Source: an uncultured Lachnospiraceae bacterium | GTDB taxonomy: Bacteria; Bacillota; Clostridia; Lachnospirales; Lachnospiraceae | Direction of reading: 5' to 3' | NCBI GenBank assembly: GCA_947246015.1 | Contig: CAMXQE010000002.1 | Location: 95,599 to 159,598 of the forward strand | DNA length: 64,000 nt | Shown: positions 24,456 to 33,403 of the stretch, one piece after another | How positions within the stretch are numbered: the first letter of the stretch is position 1 | How the letters are laid out: each line of letters begins with the position of its first letter | Notes under the pieces: model-generated | What the model saw: the letters and a program-made list of their open reading frames with translations, nothing else | Told to the model about the DNA's origin: nothing | The model's database searches: none | Made by a program: the position numbers and the translations under genes

Positions 24456-25697
24456 TTATTTACTGCTGTCTTTTAAACCGTCGGCGCTCCACTCAATTTT
24501 AATGAGTTCCATCGTTCTTTTCCCGATTTCCATAGCCTCTTTTGGCGTATCCGCAACGGTAATCACATGTCCCAGCCTGTCATTGCTGGACCTGGTACCA
24601 TGCACTTCTTCTCCCGCTTTTTTATAGAGCACGATTTCCTCCACGCCCTTTTTCCGGCGCGCTTCCTCCGGCACAAAAACATTCCTGATTACACCTGCGC
24701 CCTCCCCCGCCTGAAGAAAATGAATCGCCGCCCCTTTTCTCCACTTGGGGCTTATATCCGGTTTCATCCCCGCAGCCAGCTCTACGGAAGCGCCTACCAT
24801 ATCCACTCCCGTGGAAAGCGGCACCAGCTTTGAAGTAATGAAATCCCCTCCCAGCCTCGCTGCCAGTTCCACGACCTTCGGCCCCTCTTTCGTTACCTTG
24901 ATTTCCGTATGGGAGGCTCCGCTGCGAAGTCCTATGGCTTCTACTGCCCGGAGGGCAACCTCCTTTATCTGTTCCTGTACCTCCTCCGGCAGAATGCTCG
25001 GCTCACAATGAGCCAGTTCTACAAAATAGGGAGGCGGCGTAATATATTTATCCGTAATCGTAATGATATGGGTCTTCCCCTCCACTGTCATTGCCTCTAC
25101 GCTTACTTCCGCACCGGTCATGAATTCCTCCACCATCACGATGCCGTTTCTGGAATGGCTCCTGCTGTATGCATAGACCTCTTTCCACGTTTCCTCTTCC
25201 TGCCCTTTCTCCTTCCTTCCATCCAGCAGTACCACGCCCCTGCTTCCCGCATTATCTGCCGGTTTCACGATACAATACCCGTTTAGCCGCTCTGCTGCCC
25301 TCTTAAATTCGTCAAAATCCGCCGACGCATAATATTCCGGAATCGGCACTCCCTTCTCCCTTAACCGGTCTCTCATACGGCTCTTAACCGTCGCACAAAG
25401 GGAATCCTCATAAGATAAGTCCGGCTGCTTTCCCAGCTTTTCATTCACATATGCCGCCGTCCGCACCGGCCCGTCGCTGGTAGAAGTAATGACCACATCC
25501 GGCTGATAAAGCAAAGCCTGCCGGAGAACTTCCTCCTGGTCCAGCGTACTGACCACCAGCTTCACATCCGCCAAAGGGAACCCAACCGCATGTTCGTCAT
25601 AATCCACCAGAATAATCCGGTATCCCATTTCCTTCGCTTTTCTTATCGCAGGCACCTGCAATGCACTGGCGCCAAGTATCATCATCTTCTTTTCCAT
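24456..25697 (-). CDS. ATP-grasp ligase in the nonulosonate operon
   Basis: 413 residues. CarB-like layout: pre-ATP-grasp domain (MMILGASALQVPAI), ATP-grasp fold with YCIVKPADNAGSRGV (K145), VEEFMTGAEVSVEA near 190, HTEIKVTKEGP and VVELAARLGGD metal-binding strands, and a small C-terminal domain of about 85 residues. Related proteins make amide or peptide bonds, as in purine/carboxylate, dapdiamide or L-amino-acid ligases. It follows pseI directly (53-nt gap) and precedes the GT52-like gene. The inference is that it attaches an amino acid or other carboxylate to an amino group of the nonulosonic acid or a precursor. Substrates cannot be read from sequence. Confidence 0.8.
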   Translation of the reverse strand: MEKKMMILGASALQVPAIRKAKEMGYRIILVDYDEHAVGFPLADVKLVVSTLDQEEVLRQALLYQPDVVITSTSDGPVRTAAYVNEKLGKQPDLSYEDSLCATVKSRMRDRLREKGVPIPEYYASADFDEFKRAAERLNGYCIVKPADNAGSRGVVLLDGRKEKGQEEETWKEVYAYSRSHSRNGIVMVEEFMTGAEVSVEAMTVEGKTHIITITDKYITPPPYFVELAHCEPSILPEEVQEQIKEVALRAVEAIGLRSGASHTEIKVTKEGPKVVELAARLGGDFITSKLVPLSTGVDMVGASVELAAGMKPDISPKWRKGAAIHFLQAGEGAGVIRNVFVPEEARRKKGVEEIVLYKKAGEEVHGTRSSNDRLGHVITVADTPKEAMEIGKRTMELIKIEWSADGLKDSSK

Positions 25698-25750
25698 ATA
25701 CTGTCTCCCCTATGCATCCCGCCCGGCTGACATCCTCCAAACGGGTATTC

Positions 25751-26803
25751 TCACTCCACCAGCCCCCATTCCAGCGGCGTCCCTTTCACAATATCCGTCT
25801 TTGCCTTCTTTCCAAGAACTTCCTCATAATACATGGGCGCCATGCCAAAGGCCGGACGGATAGAACGCATATTTTCCTCCGTAAAAAGTTCCCCCGCTTT
25901 CATATCTTTCACAACGAAAAGGGAGCGACCCTCTTCCCGGCTCTTTTCCTGTTTATCCGTCAGTTTATAAGTCACCTCGCCTAACGCCTTTTCCACCATA
26001 CGCACTTCTTCCACCATCTGTTTAAACTCCGCAGGTTCCATGGAAAATGCTGCATCCGGCCCGCCGTCCGCCCTCGACAGGGTGAAGTGCTTTTCTATCA
26101 TCTTCGCTCCCAGCGCAACGCTTGCAACCGCTACCGCCGTTCCCATGCTATGGTCGGACAGTCCTGTCAGACAGTTAAATACCTGCGCCATATTGGGAAT
26201 CACTTTAATATTCATATCTTCATAAGGCGTCGGATAACTGGAGGTGCATTTCAGCAAAATAATCTGTTCATTTCCCTCCTCACGGCATGTCCGCACTGCC
26301 CGTTCAATATCCTCCAGATACGCTATACCCGTAGCCATAATTACCGGCTTTCCCAGCCCCGCAATCTTACGGATGAGCGGAATATCCTTTATTTCAAAGG
26401 ATGCGACCTTATAGGCGGGCATCTTCATTTCCTCCATAAAATCCACTGCCGTGAAATCAAAGGGCGAGGAAAAACATTCCATCCCCAATTCATTTGCCAG
26501 CTTCATCAGCTTCGGCTGCCAGTCCCACGGTGTATAAGCCTCCTGATAGAGCTTATAGAACGTCGTTCCGTCCCAAATCGTCCCCTGCTTAATCTGGAAA
26601 TATTCGTTATCACAATCCATCGTTATCGTATCGGGCGTATAGGTCTGCAATTTTACCGCATCCGCCCCCGCCGCTTTCGCCGCACGGATGATTTCCTCTG
26701 CCCTTCCGTAATCCTGCAGATGATTGGCCGAAACTTCCGCCACGATAAATGTTCTTTCCCCTTCTCCCAGATACCGGTTTCCGATTTTTATTTTTTTCTC
26801 CAT
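25751..26803 (-). CDS. pseI: Pseudaminic acid synthase, PseI/NeuB family
   Basis: 350 residues. A NeuB-type TIM barrel (FIVAEVSANH, ADAVKLQTYTPDTITMD, SSPFDFTAVDF, LSDHSMGTAVAVA, EKHFTLSRADGGPDAAFS) is followed by a C-terminal SAF antifreeze-like domain. The segment KLYQEAYTPWDWQPKL and the TAVDF phrase fit PseI better than NeuB or LegI. It condenses a 6-deoxy-2,4-diamido hexose with phosphoenolpyruvate to a nonulosonic acid. The start was set at ATG 26803, 3 nt beyond the upstream pseF stop, with AGGG upstream. Confidence 0.92.
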   Translation of the reverse strand: MEKKIKIGNRYLGEGERTFIVAEVSANHLQDYGRAEEIIRAAKAAGADAVKLQTYTPDTITMDCDNEYFQIKQGTIWDGTTFYKLYQEAYTPWDWQPKLMKLANELGMECFSSPFDFTAVDFMEEMKMPAYKVASFEIKDIPLIRKIAGLGKPVIMATGIAYLEDIERAVRTCREEGNEQIILLKCTSSYPTPYEDMNIKVIPNMAQVFNCLTGLSDHSMGTAVAVASVALGAKMIEKHFTLSRADGGPDAAFSMEPAEFKQMVEEVRMVEKALGEVTYKLTDKQEKSREEGRSLFVVKDMKAGELFTEENMRSIRPAFGMAPMYYEEVLGKKAKTDIVKGTPLEWGLVE

Positions 26804-26805
26804 TC

Positions 26806-27522
26806 TTATAACCCTGCTCCTTCCCCGTTCTTCCTTCCTTCCATCATCATCCGGTACTTGATTTCCGCCAGCTTCCAATCCGACGGATTATCGATGTCCT
26901 GTACCTCTGTCTCCGGCACGACCATCGGCACATAGCCATCCGGCAGGTCCCCCCTGCACGCCCGGTACCGCTCCACATGATAACAATAGAACTGTCCGCA
27001 GTCATGATACATCTTTTCCAAATCCTGCGAACGCTTCATGGCATTTTCAGGATAGCAGTATTCCAGTCTGCCGTTCCTGACCGCCATCCCCCGCTGCGGC
27101 GGGAAGGAAAATGAAACCACCGGCATCACACCCGAAGCGTCCTTTTCTATCAAAAGCGCCATGGCCTCTTTTAATTTTTCCGCCGTAACAAATGGAGCAG
27201 TCGGATAAAGACAGGCCATATAATCAAACACCCTGCCCCGCTTCTCATATTCCGCCAATACTTCCATCAGCACATCGTCCGTCGTCGCATAGTCGTCAGC
27301 AGCCGCCTCACTTCTCATAAAAGGCACCGCTGCCCCTGCCCTGCGGGCCGTTTCCGCAATTTCTTCATCGTCCGTCGATACCATGACTTCCCCGAACAGA
27401 CCGGAAGCGAGCGCCGCTTCAATGGAATAGCAGATAATCGGCTTCCCCAGAAATTCTTTCTTATTTTTCCCCGGTATTCTTTTGCTGCCGCCTCGGGCCG
27501 TTATAATCGCAATCGAACTCAT
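26806..27522 (-). CDS. pseF: CMP-pseudaminic acid synthetase (acylneuraminate cytidylyltransferase family)
   Basis: 238 residues, a typical length. The CTP-binding loop ARGGSKRIPGKN lies at 9-20; SEAAADDYATTDDVL, CLYPTAPF and DIDNPSDW follow the NeuA/PseF pattern. It activates the nonulosonic acid as CMP-sugar in the cytosol. Assignment to pseudaminic rather than sialic acid rests on the adjoining PseB, PseC, PseG and PseI genes. Its stop is 3 nt from the pseI start. Confidence 0.92.
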   Translation of the reverse strand: MSSIAIITARGGSKRIPGKNKKEFLGKPIICYSIEAALASGLFGEVMVSTDDEEIAETARRAGAAVPFMRSEAAADDYATTDDVLMEVLAEYEKRGRVFDYMACLYPTAPFVTAEKLKEAMALLIEKDASGVMPVVSFSFPPQRGMAVRNGRLEYCYPENAMKRSQDLEKMYHDCGQFYCYHVERYRACRGDLPDGYVPMVVPETEVQDIDNPSDWKLAEIKYRMMMEGRKNGEGAGL

Positions 27523-27563
27523 ACTCTTTCTTCGATACTCCTTTCTCCGTTCCCGTTCCGCAC

Positions 27564-29849
27564 TCAGAGTTCCAGAACTGCCTTTGCAATGCGTTCCGCT
27601 CCTCTGCCGTCCGTCACTTTATGCAGGGCCTCTTTCATGCAAAGGCGCAGTTCTCCATCCCCGAGAATCTGCTTTAAACCGCCGCATATCCTTTCCAGAC
27701 ATTCCTCCCGTTCTGTCCGGATATCCCCTGCAAACAACATCCTGTCTTCCACTGCAAAAAATTCCCTGTCATACTGCTGATTATCCGCACTGACGAAAAA
27801 TACCGAAGGTATCTCCAGCGCACTCAGCTCAAACAGCATCGTACCTGCTGCCGAAACCGCTGCAAGGCACGGTTCCATCAACTCCGCCATATGCTCCACA
27901 TTCCGGTGGAGACGGATATTGGGATAATGCTCCGCCAGCCGCTCCAGCTCTTTTGCATTTCCGTTAAAGTTCCCCACAACGGTATCAAAAACCACCTGAA
28001 GCAGTTCTTCGTCCTGTACCGCTTTCGCCAAAATGCCGGTAAGGGCATTATACCTGTCGCCGCCGCCGGAACTTAATAAAATGTGCGGCGTCCCATCCTT
28101 TGTATTCCTATCCTCTGTATTTCCATCATCCGTATTTCCTTTTTGGAACTCCTCCCGGAGCGGCACATAGGAAGTCCCTAACAGCAGCTTTGTCTTCCCG
28201 CGGTAAGTCTCCTCATATGGAAACCGCACATGATACGCATTATAATTCACCAGTAAGTCCACCGGATACACATCTTCGAAACAGTCATCGATATAAACCA
28301 GCCTGCACAAATCCCGCAGCCGTTCGAAATATTCCGCCCCGGCCTGATAGGAATCCACCAGCAGTTTCCGACAGTCCGCTTTCTTTAATTCCTCCCGTAA
28401 CAGCGGAATTTCATTTTCCATATGATTCCACTCACTATGCAGACAAACCATATCCATTCCGGCCTGCTTGAGCAGTCCGCGGGCATATACATCCGCCGTA
28501 AAAAAGACCACCCTGGCGCCTCTTTGCTTCAGCTGTTTTGCAATCGTAATACAGCGCATGATATGCCCTGTCGCCACCGTTTCGTTTGCATCGGCACGGA
28601 TACCGATTACCTGTCCCGCTCCATCCGCAGAAAATCTGTTATCTGTGAAAGTTTCCTCTGCCCGGTGTCCATACTCATACGCTTCCATTACATCTGCAAT
28701 ACTCTGCATCTCTTCCGTCCCGTACCTCTGGTCTAACGGAAGCGCCAGTATATGCTGATAAATATACTGTTCCTCTTCTGACAGAATATCCTCATTCTCC
28801 GCTCCTGCCGGCCAAAGCACCGGGGCATAAATATCATGCATCCGCAGGAATTCCTGCAATTCCTTCCGCTCCTTTGCATAGACCGCAAAATACAGCGGAG
28901 CCGTTCCGCCCCCTGCTCCCTGCACCTCTCCGTCCGCTCCTGCGTCCTGCATACCCAAAACAGGGGTAAACTTTGTTTTTCCGCATAACCGCCCGTACAG
29001 ATAGCCGTAATTCTCTCTCCTGCGTTTTCCGGCATATTCCTCGTCCGTCATGCACAGTATCCCCTGCGCCGTCTTTGACAGTTTCCGTATGCCGCCGTAC
29101 CTGTCCAGTTCTTCCTCCATTTCCCGGTTTCTTTTTAAGAATCCGTTCTTCATCTCCTGCTTTTGGACAGCGCTTCTCTCCATTTCTTTTCCGCCATATA
29201 AATATTCCCACTTTTCCGTCAGGATTTCCATTCTTCTTCCCGCATAAGACTCCGAATCTTCCAGTTTTCCGTCAGATAAACTTTCATCTGAAGCTACGAA
29301 TCCCCCATCCGGCACCGGATACCATTTCCGCAGGCTCCCTACCACATAATCCGCTTCCGCTCCCGCTTCTGCCAGATAATAGGCCTGCGTCACATCCTCC
29401 ATAATGCAGATTCCCTGTTCCCGCCATTTCAGAAACAAAGACCGCATCGGCTTCCATGTATCCACACCGTAGTACGGATGGACAAAAAGCAGACCCGGCC
29501 TGACCTGTTCTATTTTACTGCGCAGTTCTTCCTCCTCTGCCATCAGTTCTTTGTTGATATGATAAAAATGGAGTTCCCATCCTGCACGCTCAAAAGGGAA
29601 AAAAACGCTGTCGCACATATAGGCCGGCAAAAGGCATTTTTTTGAGATACCCGGCCGCTTCTGTTCCAGACTTCTTAACGCCAGTGCGATTGCTTCCCTG
29701 CCGGATGCCGTATAACAACAATACCGCTTTCCGTATTTTGCTGTCTCCGGCAAACCAAAACTGTCTCCGGCTTCTACTTTCTTCGATTCCGCCCATGCCG
29801 GATTGATTTCGTATATGCTTCCAATCTCCATATCCTTCTTACCCCGCAT
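27564..29849 (-). CDS. Fusion of a PLP-dependent aminotransferase-like domain and PseG (UDP-sugar hydrolase)
   Basis: 761 residues, far longer than PseG alone (about 350). Residues about 35-395 have a fold-type-I PLP enzyme pattern: YTASGREAIALAL, LLPAYMCDSV, EDVTQ (151-155) and a lysine K175 in GSLRKWYPVPDGG at the Schiff-base position. Residues about 414-761 are PseG, a GT-B-like hydrolase that removes UDP from 2,4-diacetamido-trideoxy-L-altrose: IGIRADANETVATGHIMRC with catalytic-type H429, DSYQAG, YIDDCFE, LLSSGGGDRYN, SAAGTMLFELSALEIP. A 15-bp repeat (GNTED units) lies in a loop of the PseG part. RBS GGAGGAAAGCTC. The first 11 nt overlap the preceding GT2 gene. The substrate of the PLP domain is unknown. 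Confidence 0.85.
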   Translation of the reverse strand: MRGKKDMEIGSIYEINPAWAESKKVEAGDSFGLPETAKYGKRYCCYTASGREAIALALRSLEQKRPGISKKCLLPAYMCDSVFFPFERAGWELHFYHINKELMAEEEELRSKIEQVRPGLLFVHPYYGVDTWKPMRSLFLKWREQGICIMEDVTQAYYLAEAGAEADYVVGSLRKWYPVPDGGFVASDESLSDGKLEDSESYAGRRMEILTEKWEYLYGGKEMERSAVQKQEMKNGFLKRNREMEEELDRYGGIRKLSKTAQGILCMTDEEYAGKRRRENYGYLYGRLCGKTKFTPVLGMQDAGADGEVQGAGGGTAPLYFAVYAKERKELQEFLRMHDIYAPVLWPAGAENEDILSEEEQYIYQHILALPLDQRYGTEEMQSIADVMEAYEYGHRAEETFTDNRFSADGAGQVIGIRADANETVATGHIMRCITIAKQLKQRGARVVFFTADVYARGLLKQAGMDMVCLHSEWNHMENEIPLLREELKKADCRKLLVDSYQAGAEYFERLRDLCRLVYIDDCFEDVYPVDLLVNYNAYHVRFPYEETYRGKTKLLLGTSYVPLREEFQKGNTDDGNTEDRNTKDGTPHILLSSGGGDRYNALTGILAKAVQDEELLQVVFDTVVGNFNGNAKELERLAEHYPNIRLHRNVEHMAELMEPCLAAVSAAGTMLFELSALEIPSVFFVSADNQQYDREFFAVEDRMLFAGDIRTEREECLERICGGLKQILGDGELRLCMKEALHKVTDGRGAERIAKAVLEL
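28097..28141 (-). repeat. 15-bp tandem repeat, three copies (GNTED units) in the PseG domain
   Basis: Three 15-bp units (plus strand cctctgtatttccat with variation) encode a hydrophilic insert in the PseG half of the fusion gene and keep the frame. Confidence 0.8.
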
Positions 29850-30867
29850 GAGCTTTCCTCCATTTTCTGTACGTCCACAAAAGTTTATAATACAGCATGA
29901 AAAACAGCGTAGAGCGCTGCTGCATCCGTATCAGTTTCTTCTCCTCCGCGTGGGTACGCTCCTGATAATAAGGATTCTTTTGGAAATCCGGAAAAGTCCG
30001 CCGCATTTCCTTTCCCATTGCTTTCACGAACCCGTATTTCGTCCTGCCCACTCCCGCCATATAAGTAAACAGTGTATTCACATAAAACAAAAGCGTAAAA
30101 CTGTATTCCAGTTCCGGCCTGTATGTCTCGAAGAATCCGTGCCGCCTTGCTTCCGCCAGCATCAGCCGTCCTGCCTCCATACGGTCCTCGCACCGCTTCG
30201 GTGAAATCGTATGCACCGTAGATGTATCATGCTGATAATAATAATACATCGGTTCTTCTATATATTCAAAATGTTCCGCCAGCAGCAGATAAGAATTGCC
30301 CAGCGCATTATCCTCGTAAAAAATATGTTCCGGAAACCAAAGCTCATGTTCCAATATCATGGAACGCCTGAAAATCTTCACCACCAGGCTGCCGCCGTCC
30401 AATATCAGGCTCCGCCTTTTCCCATCATCGAGGATACCACTCTGGCTTCTCTTATTGTTCGGCACCACCTGCCCTATTTTCATGGAATGTTCTTCCGTCA
30501 GGCAGTAATCACATCCAACCAAATCGGCGCCGGTCTCCTCGGCCCGTTCCACCAGCCGCTCATACATATCTTCCGTAATCCAGTCGTCACTGTCGATAAA
30601 GCCAATCCAGTCCCCTTTCGCCAGCTTCATCCCGATATTCTTTGCTCCGCCCTGGTGCCTGTTTTCTTCCGAGTGAACCGCGCGGAACCTGTCCGGATAG
30701 CGGTTTTCATATTGCTTTAATATAGAAAGGGATTCATCGTCAGAACAGTCGTCTACCGCTATGATTTCATAATCCTCTATGGTCTGCTTCACAAGAGAAT
30801 CCAGACAATATTCCAATTTTCCATCCGCCGCCATATTATAAACCGGCACAATAATACTAAGTTTCAT
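29839..30867 (-). CDS. Glycosyltransferase family 2
   Basis: 342 residues. GT-A domain with IIVPVYNMAADG, VDDCSDDES, HQGGAKNIGMKLAKG and the metal-binding IDSDDWI. The C-terminal half is long, ends in basic amphipathic helices and carries no clear membrane segment. It lies inside the nonulosonate operon, between pseC and the PseG fusion, so it probably adds a sugar next to the nonulosonic acid. The ATG start at 30867 is preceded by GGTGGGACTGCAT; a GTG 12 nt upstream is possible. Donor and acceptor unknown. Confidence 0.85.
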   Translation of the reverse strand: MKLSIIVPVYNMAADGKLEYCLDSLVKQTIEDYEIIAVDDCSDDESLSILKQYENRYPDRFRAVHSEENRHQGGAKNIGMKLAKGDWIGFIDSDDWITEDMYERLVERAEETGADLVGCDYCLTEEHSMKIGQVVPNNKRSQSGILDDGKRRSLILDGGSLVVKIFRRSMILEHELWFPEHIFYEDNALGNSYLLLAEHFEYIEEPMYYYYQHDTSTVHTISPKRCEDRMEAGRLMLAEARRHGFFETYRPELEYSFTLLFYVNTLFTYMAGVGRTKYGFVKAMGKEMRRTFPDFQKNPYYQERTHAEEKKLIRMQQRSTLFFMLYYKLLWTYRKWRKAHAG

Positions 30868-30902
30868 ATGCAGTCCCACCCTGTATCCGGCCCGGATTTC
30901 CG

Positions 30903-32114
30903 CTATTCTAAAGCCGTGCTGTCCACACCGTAATATCCGGCAATCTTCGTCACCGCATGGATGACATCCTCCACGTCCTGGTCCGTCATGGCATAATAAA
31001 GCGGCAGGCTGATGATTTCCTCGTACAGTTTCTCCGCTTTCGGACAGATGCCCCGTTTATAACCGAGCCGTTCATAATAAGGGAAATAATAGGTTGGAAT
31101 ATAATGCACATTACAGCATATATTTTCTGCCCCAAGTGCATCAAAAAACTGTCTTCTGTCTATCTTCAGTTTCTCCGGTACGATGCGCAGGATATAAAGG
31201 TGTCTTGTGGTATCCGACTCCGGTATCTCCTTCTGTACCCGAATCTGCGGCAGTTTCCCGAACGCCTCGTCATACCGCGCCACGATTTCCTTCCTTCTGG
31301 CGGAAAACATCGGCAGTTTGTCCAACTGGCTGATTAAAAGCGCCGCCTGTATATCTGTCATACGGTAATTGTATCCCAAATCAATCTGCTCATAATACCA
31401 CGGTCCGTCCGGCTCCCGTTCTAACAAATCTTTATCCCTCGTAATACCGTGGGAACGATATAACAGCAGCTTCCGGTAATATTCCTCGTTATTGGTCAGT
31501 ACCGCACCGCCCTCTCCTCCGGTCACGGTCTTTACAGGATGGAAACTGAAAGTCGTCATATCCGCAATGGAACCGTTGGGCTTTCCTTTATATTTCGTCC
31601 CTATTACATGGGCTCCATCCTCAATGAGCACTAACTGATTCGCCCTGCAGATTTCCAAAAGTTCCTCTTCTTCTACTGACTGTCCGGTATAATCTACCGC
31701 CACTACCGCTTTCGTCCGCTCCGTTACGTGCCGCTTCACTTCTTCCGGGTCAATGTTATAAGTCTCCTCATTGATATCCGCAAAAACCGGTTTTGCCCCG
31801 CAGTACAGCGCACAATTCGCCGAAGCTGCGAATGTAATCGGCGTCGTGATAACCTCATCCCCGCTGCCGACTCCTGCTGCCAGACAGGCAATATGCAGCG
31901 CCGCCGTCCCGTTGCTGCACACCACCGCATATCTGGCCCCCGTTATTTCACACAGTTTCCGTTCCAGTTCTCCAATCTTCGGCCCGCAGGTCAGGTCCTG
32001 ATTCCTTACCACATCCGCCACTGCCGCCACATCCGCTTCATCGATATACTGATGTCCGTAATATATCTTCGTATCCCTCACCGGAACCCCGCCGCAAATT
32101 GCCGGCTTCTCCAT
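30903..32114 (-). CDS. pseC: UDP-4-amino-4,6-dideoxy-N-acetyl-beta-L-altrosamine transaminase
   Basis: 403 residues. DegT-family aminotransferase with CSNGTAALHIACLA, EDGAHVIG, Schiff-base lysine K195 in SFHPVKTVTGGEGG, and DLGYNYRMTDIQAAL. The SFHPVK(T/H)xTxGEGG pattern is characteristic of PseC. It aminates C4 of the PseB product, using glutamate. It lies 120 nt after pseB, with a 15-bp-type repeat in the gap. Confidence 0.92.
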   Translation of the reverse strand: MEKPAICGGVPVRDTKIYYGHQYIDEADVAAVADVVRNQDLTCGPKIGELERKLCEITGARYAVVCSNGTAALHIACLAAGVGSGDEVITTPITFAASANCALYCGAKPVFADINEETYNIDPEEVKRHVTERTKAVVAVDYTGQSVEEEELLEICRANQLVLIEDGAHVIGTKYKGKPNGSIADMTTFSFHPVKTVTGGEGGAVLTNNEEYYRKLLLYRSHGITRDKDLLEREPDGPWYYEQIDLGYNYRMTDIQAALLISQLDKLPMFSARRKEIVARYDEAFGKLPQIRVQKEIPESDTTRHLYILRIVPEKLKIDRRQFFDALGAENICCNVHYIPTYYFPYYERLGYKRGICPKAEKLYEEIISLPLYYAMTDQDVEDVIHAVTKIAGYYGVDSTALE

Positions 32115-32134
32115 ACTTATCCCAACCTTTCCAA

Positions 32135-32177
32135 CCTAAAGTGTTTGCCTAAAGCGTGTTTGCCTAAAACATGTTTG
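32135..32177 (-). repeat. Intergenic tandem repeat, three units of 13-15 bp
   Basis: Between pseB and pseC: cctaaagtgtttg, cctaaagcgtgtttg, cctaaaacatgtttg on the plus strand. Non-coding. It lies 20 nt upstream of the pseC start. Confidence 0.75.
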
Positions 32178-32234
32178 AAAATTTATTCCCGCAATCTGTG
32201 CAATTTATCGCTTTCTCACTTTACGGTTCCCTGC

Positions 32235-33230
32235 TTATTTTTCCAGTTCCACCGATTTCAGCAGTTCTTTTATATCGTCTACCGACAGCCACTCCGTATT
32301 GTTATCCGAACTGTAAGAAAATCCCTCCGGCACCCTCTTACCGCTTAAATCCGGCTTCTGTTTGTTATTCCATACAACCTGCGGATATACAATGAAATGC
32401 TTCTCATATTCATATGTCGTAAAAGAATCCTCCGTTGTCACCATAATTTCATGCAGCTTTTCTCCCGGACGAATGCCGACTTCTTTCATCGGATAATCCG
32501 GATACATCGCCTTTGCCAAATCCGTAATCTTAAAAGAAGGAATCTTGCTGATAAACGTTTCACCGCCCGTAGCCTCCTCCAATGCCTTGATGACCAGTTC
32601 CACCCCCTGTGTCAGACTAATCCAGAAACGGGTCATGCGGTAATCCGTAATCGGAAGTTCCGTTCCGCCGCTCTTCACGATATTGTGGAACAGCGGTATC
32701 ACGGAGCCGCGGCTTCCCGCCACATTCCCATACCGCACGATTGAAAAATTAATATCTTTTGTTCCGGCATAGGCATTCGCCGCCACAAACAGCTTGTCCG
32801 AAACCAGTTTGGTACCTCCGTATAAGTTCACCGGATTTACCGCCTTATCCGTAGACAGCGCCACTACCTTCTTCACATCGGAATCCAGCGCCGCATCAAT
32901 CACATTCTGCGCCCCGTGGATATTGGTTTTGATTGCTTCATTCGGATTGTATTCACACGCCGGAACCTGTTTCAGAGCCGCCGCATGAACCACATAGTCC
33001 ACACCCTCCAAAGCCCTCTTCAAACGTTCCTTATCTCTCACATCCCCGATAAAGAAACGCAGTTTATCTTCATATCCCTTAAATTTATTCGCCATCAGAA
33101 GCTGCTTGAATTCATCCCTGGAATAAATAATGATTTTTTTCGGCTCATAGTGTTCCAGCACATACCGGGTAAAGCAGTTCCCGAACGAACCGGTTCCCCC
33201 GGTAATTAATATCGTTTTATTATTTAACAT
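32235..33230 (-). CDS. pseB: UDP-N-acetylglucosamine 4,6-dehydratase (inverting), PseB
   Basis: 331 residues, the usual PseB length. NAD-binding TGGTGSFG (10-17), STDKAVNPVNLYGGTK with catalytic Y137 and K141, VRYGNVAGSRGSVIPLF, and RPGEKLHE. Soluble, unlike the PglF-like dehydratase at 4755. It removes water and inverts C5, giving the UDP-4-keto-L-sugar that starts pseudaminic acid synthesis. RBS GGAGGAAACAGG. First gene of the operon behind the promoter at 33291-33319. Confidence 0.94.
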   Translation of the reverse strand: MLNNKTILITGGTGSFGNCFTRYVLEHYEPKKIIIYSRDEFKQLLMANKFKGYEDKLRFFIGDVRDKERLKRALEGVDYVVHAAALKQVPACEYNPNEAIKTNIHGAQNVIDAALDSDVKKVVALSTDKAVNPVNLYGGTKLVSDKLFVAANAYAGTKDINFSIVRYGNVAGSRGSVIPLFHNIVKSGGTELPITDYRMTRFWISLTQGVELVIKALEEATGGETFISKIPSFKITDLAKAMYPDYPMKEVGIRPGEKLHEIMVTTEDSFTTYEYEKHFIVYPQVVWNNKQKPDLSGKRVPEGFSYSSDNNTEWLSVDDIKELLKSVELEK

Positions 33231-33290
33231 CCTGTTTCCTCCTGCATCTGTCTGTTATTTTCTTTCCGCACTTTTCAGTCTTCAACGCAC

Positions 33291-33319
33291 AGTATAGCAT
33301 AAAAATATACAATTGACTA
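33291..33319 (-). promoter_or_regulatory. Predicted promoter of the pse operon
   Basis: TAGTCA (33314-33319), 17-bp spacer, TATACT (33291-33296) preceded by TGC, an extended -10. It lies in a very AT-rich 173-bp gap; the pseB start is about 60 nt downstream. Confidence 0.68.
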
Positions 33320-33403
33320 TATTACATTCTCCCATAAATCCAAAGATTTTATTAAATTCTCCAAAGCATGTTTAAAAATTGCTTTCTGATGACGTACATA
33401 CCG

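Noticed and set aside
25751..33230. Sialic acid (Neu5Ac) or legionaminic acid operon
   Set aside because: PseB and PseC patterns, the PseG domain and the PseI-type EAYTPWDW segment favour the pseudaminic branch; no NeuC, LegB or LegC pattern was seen.
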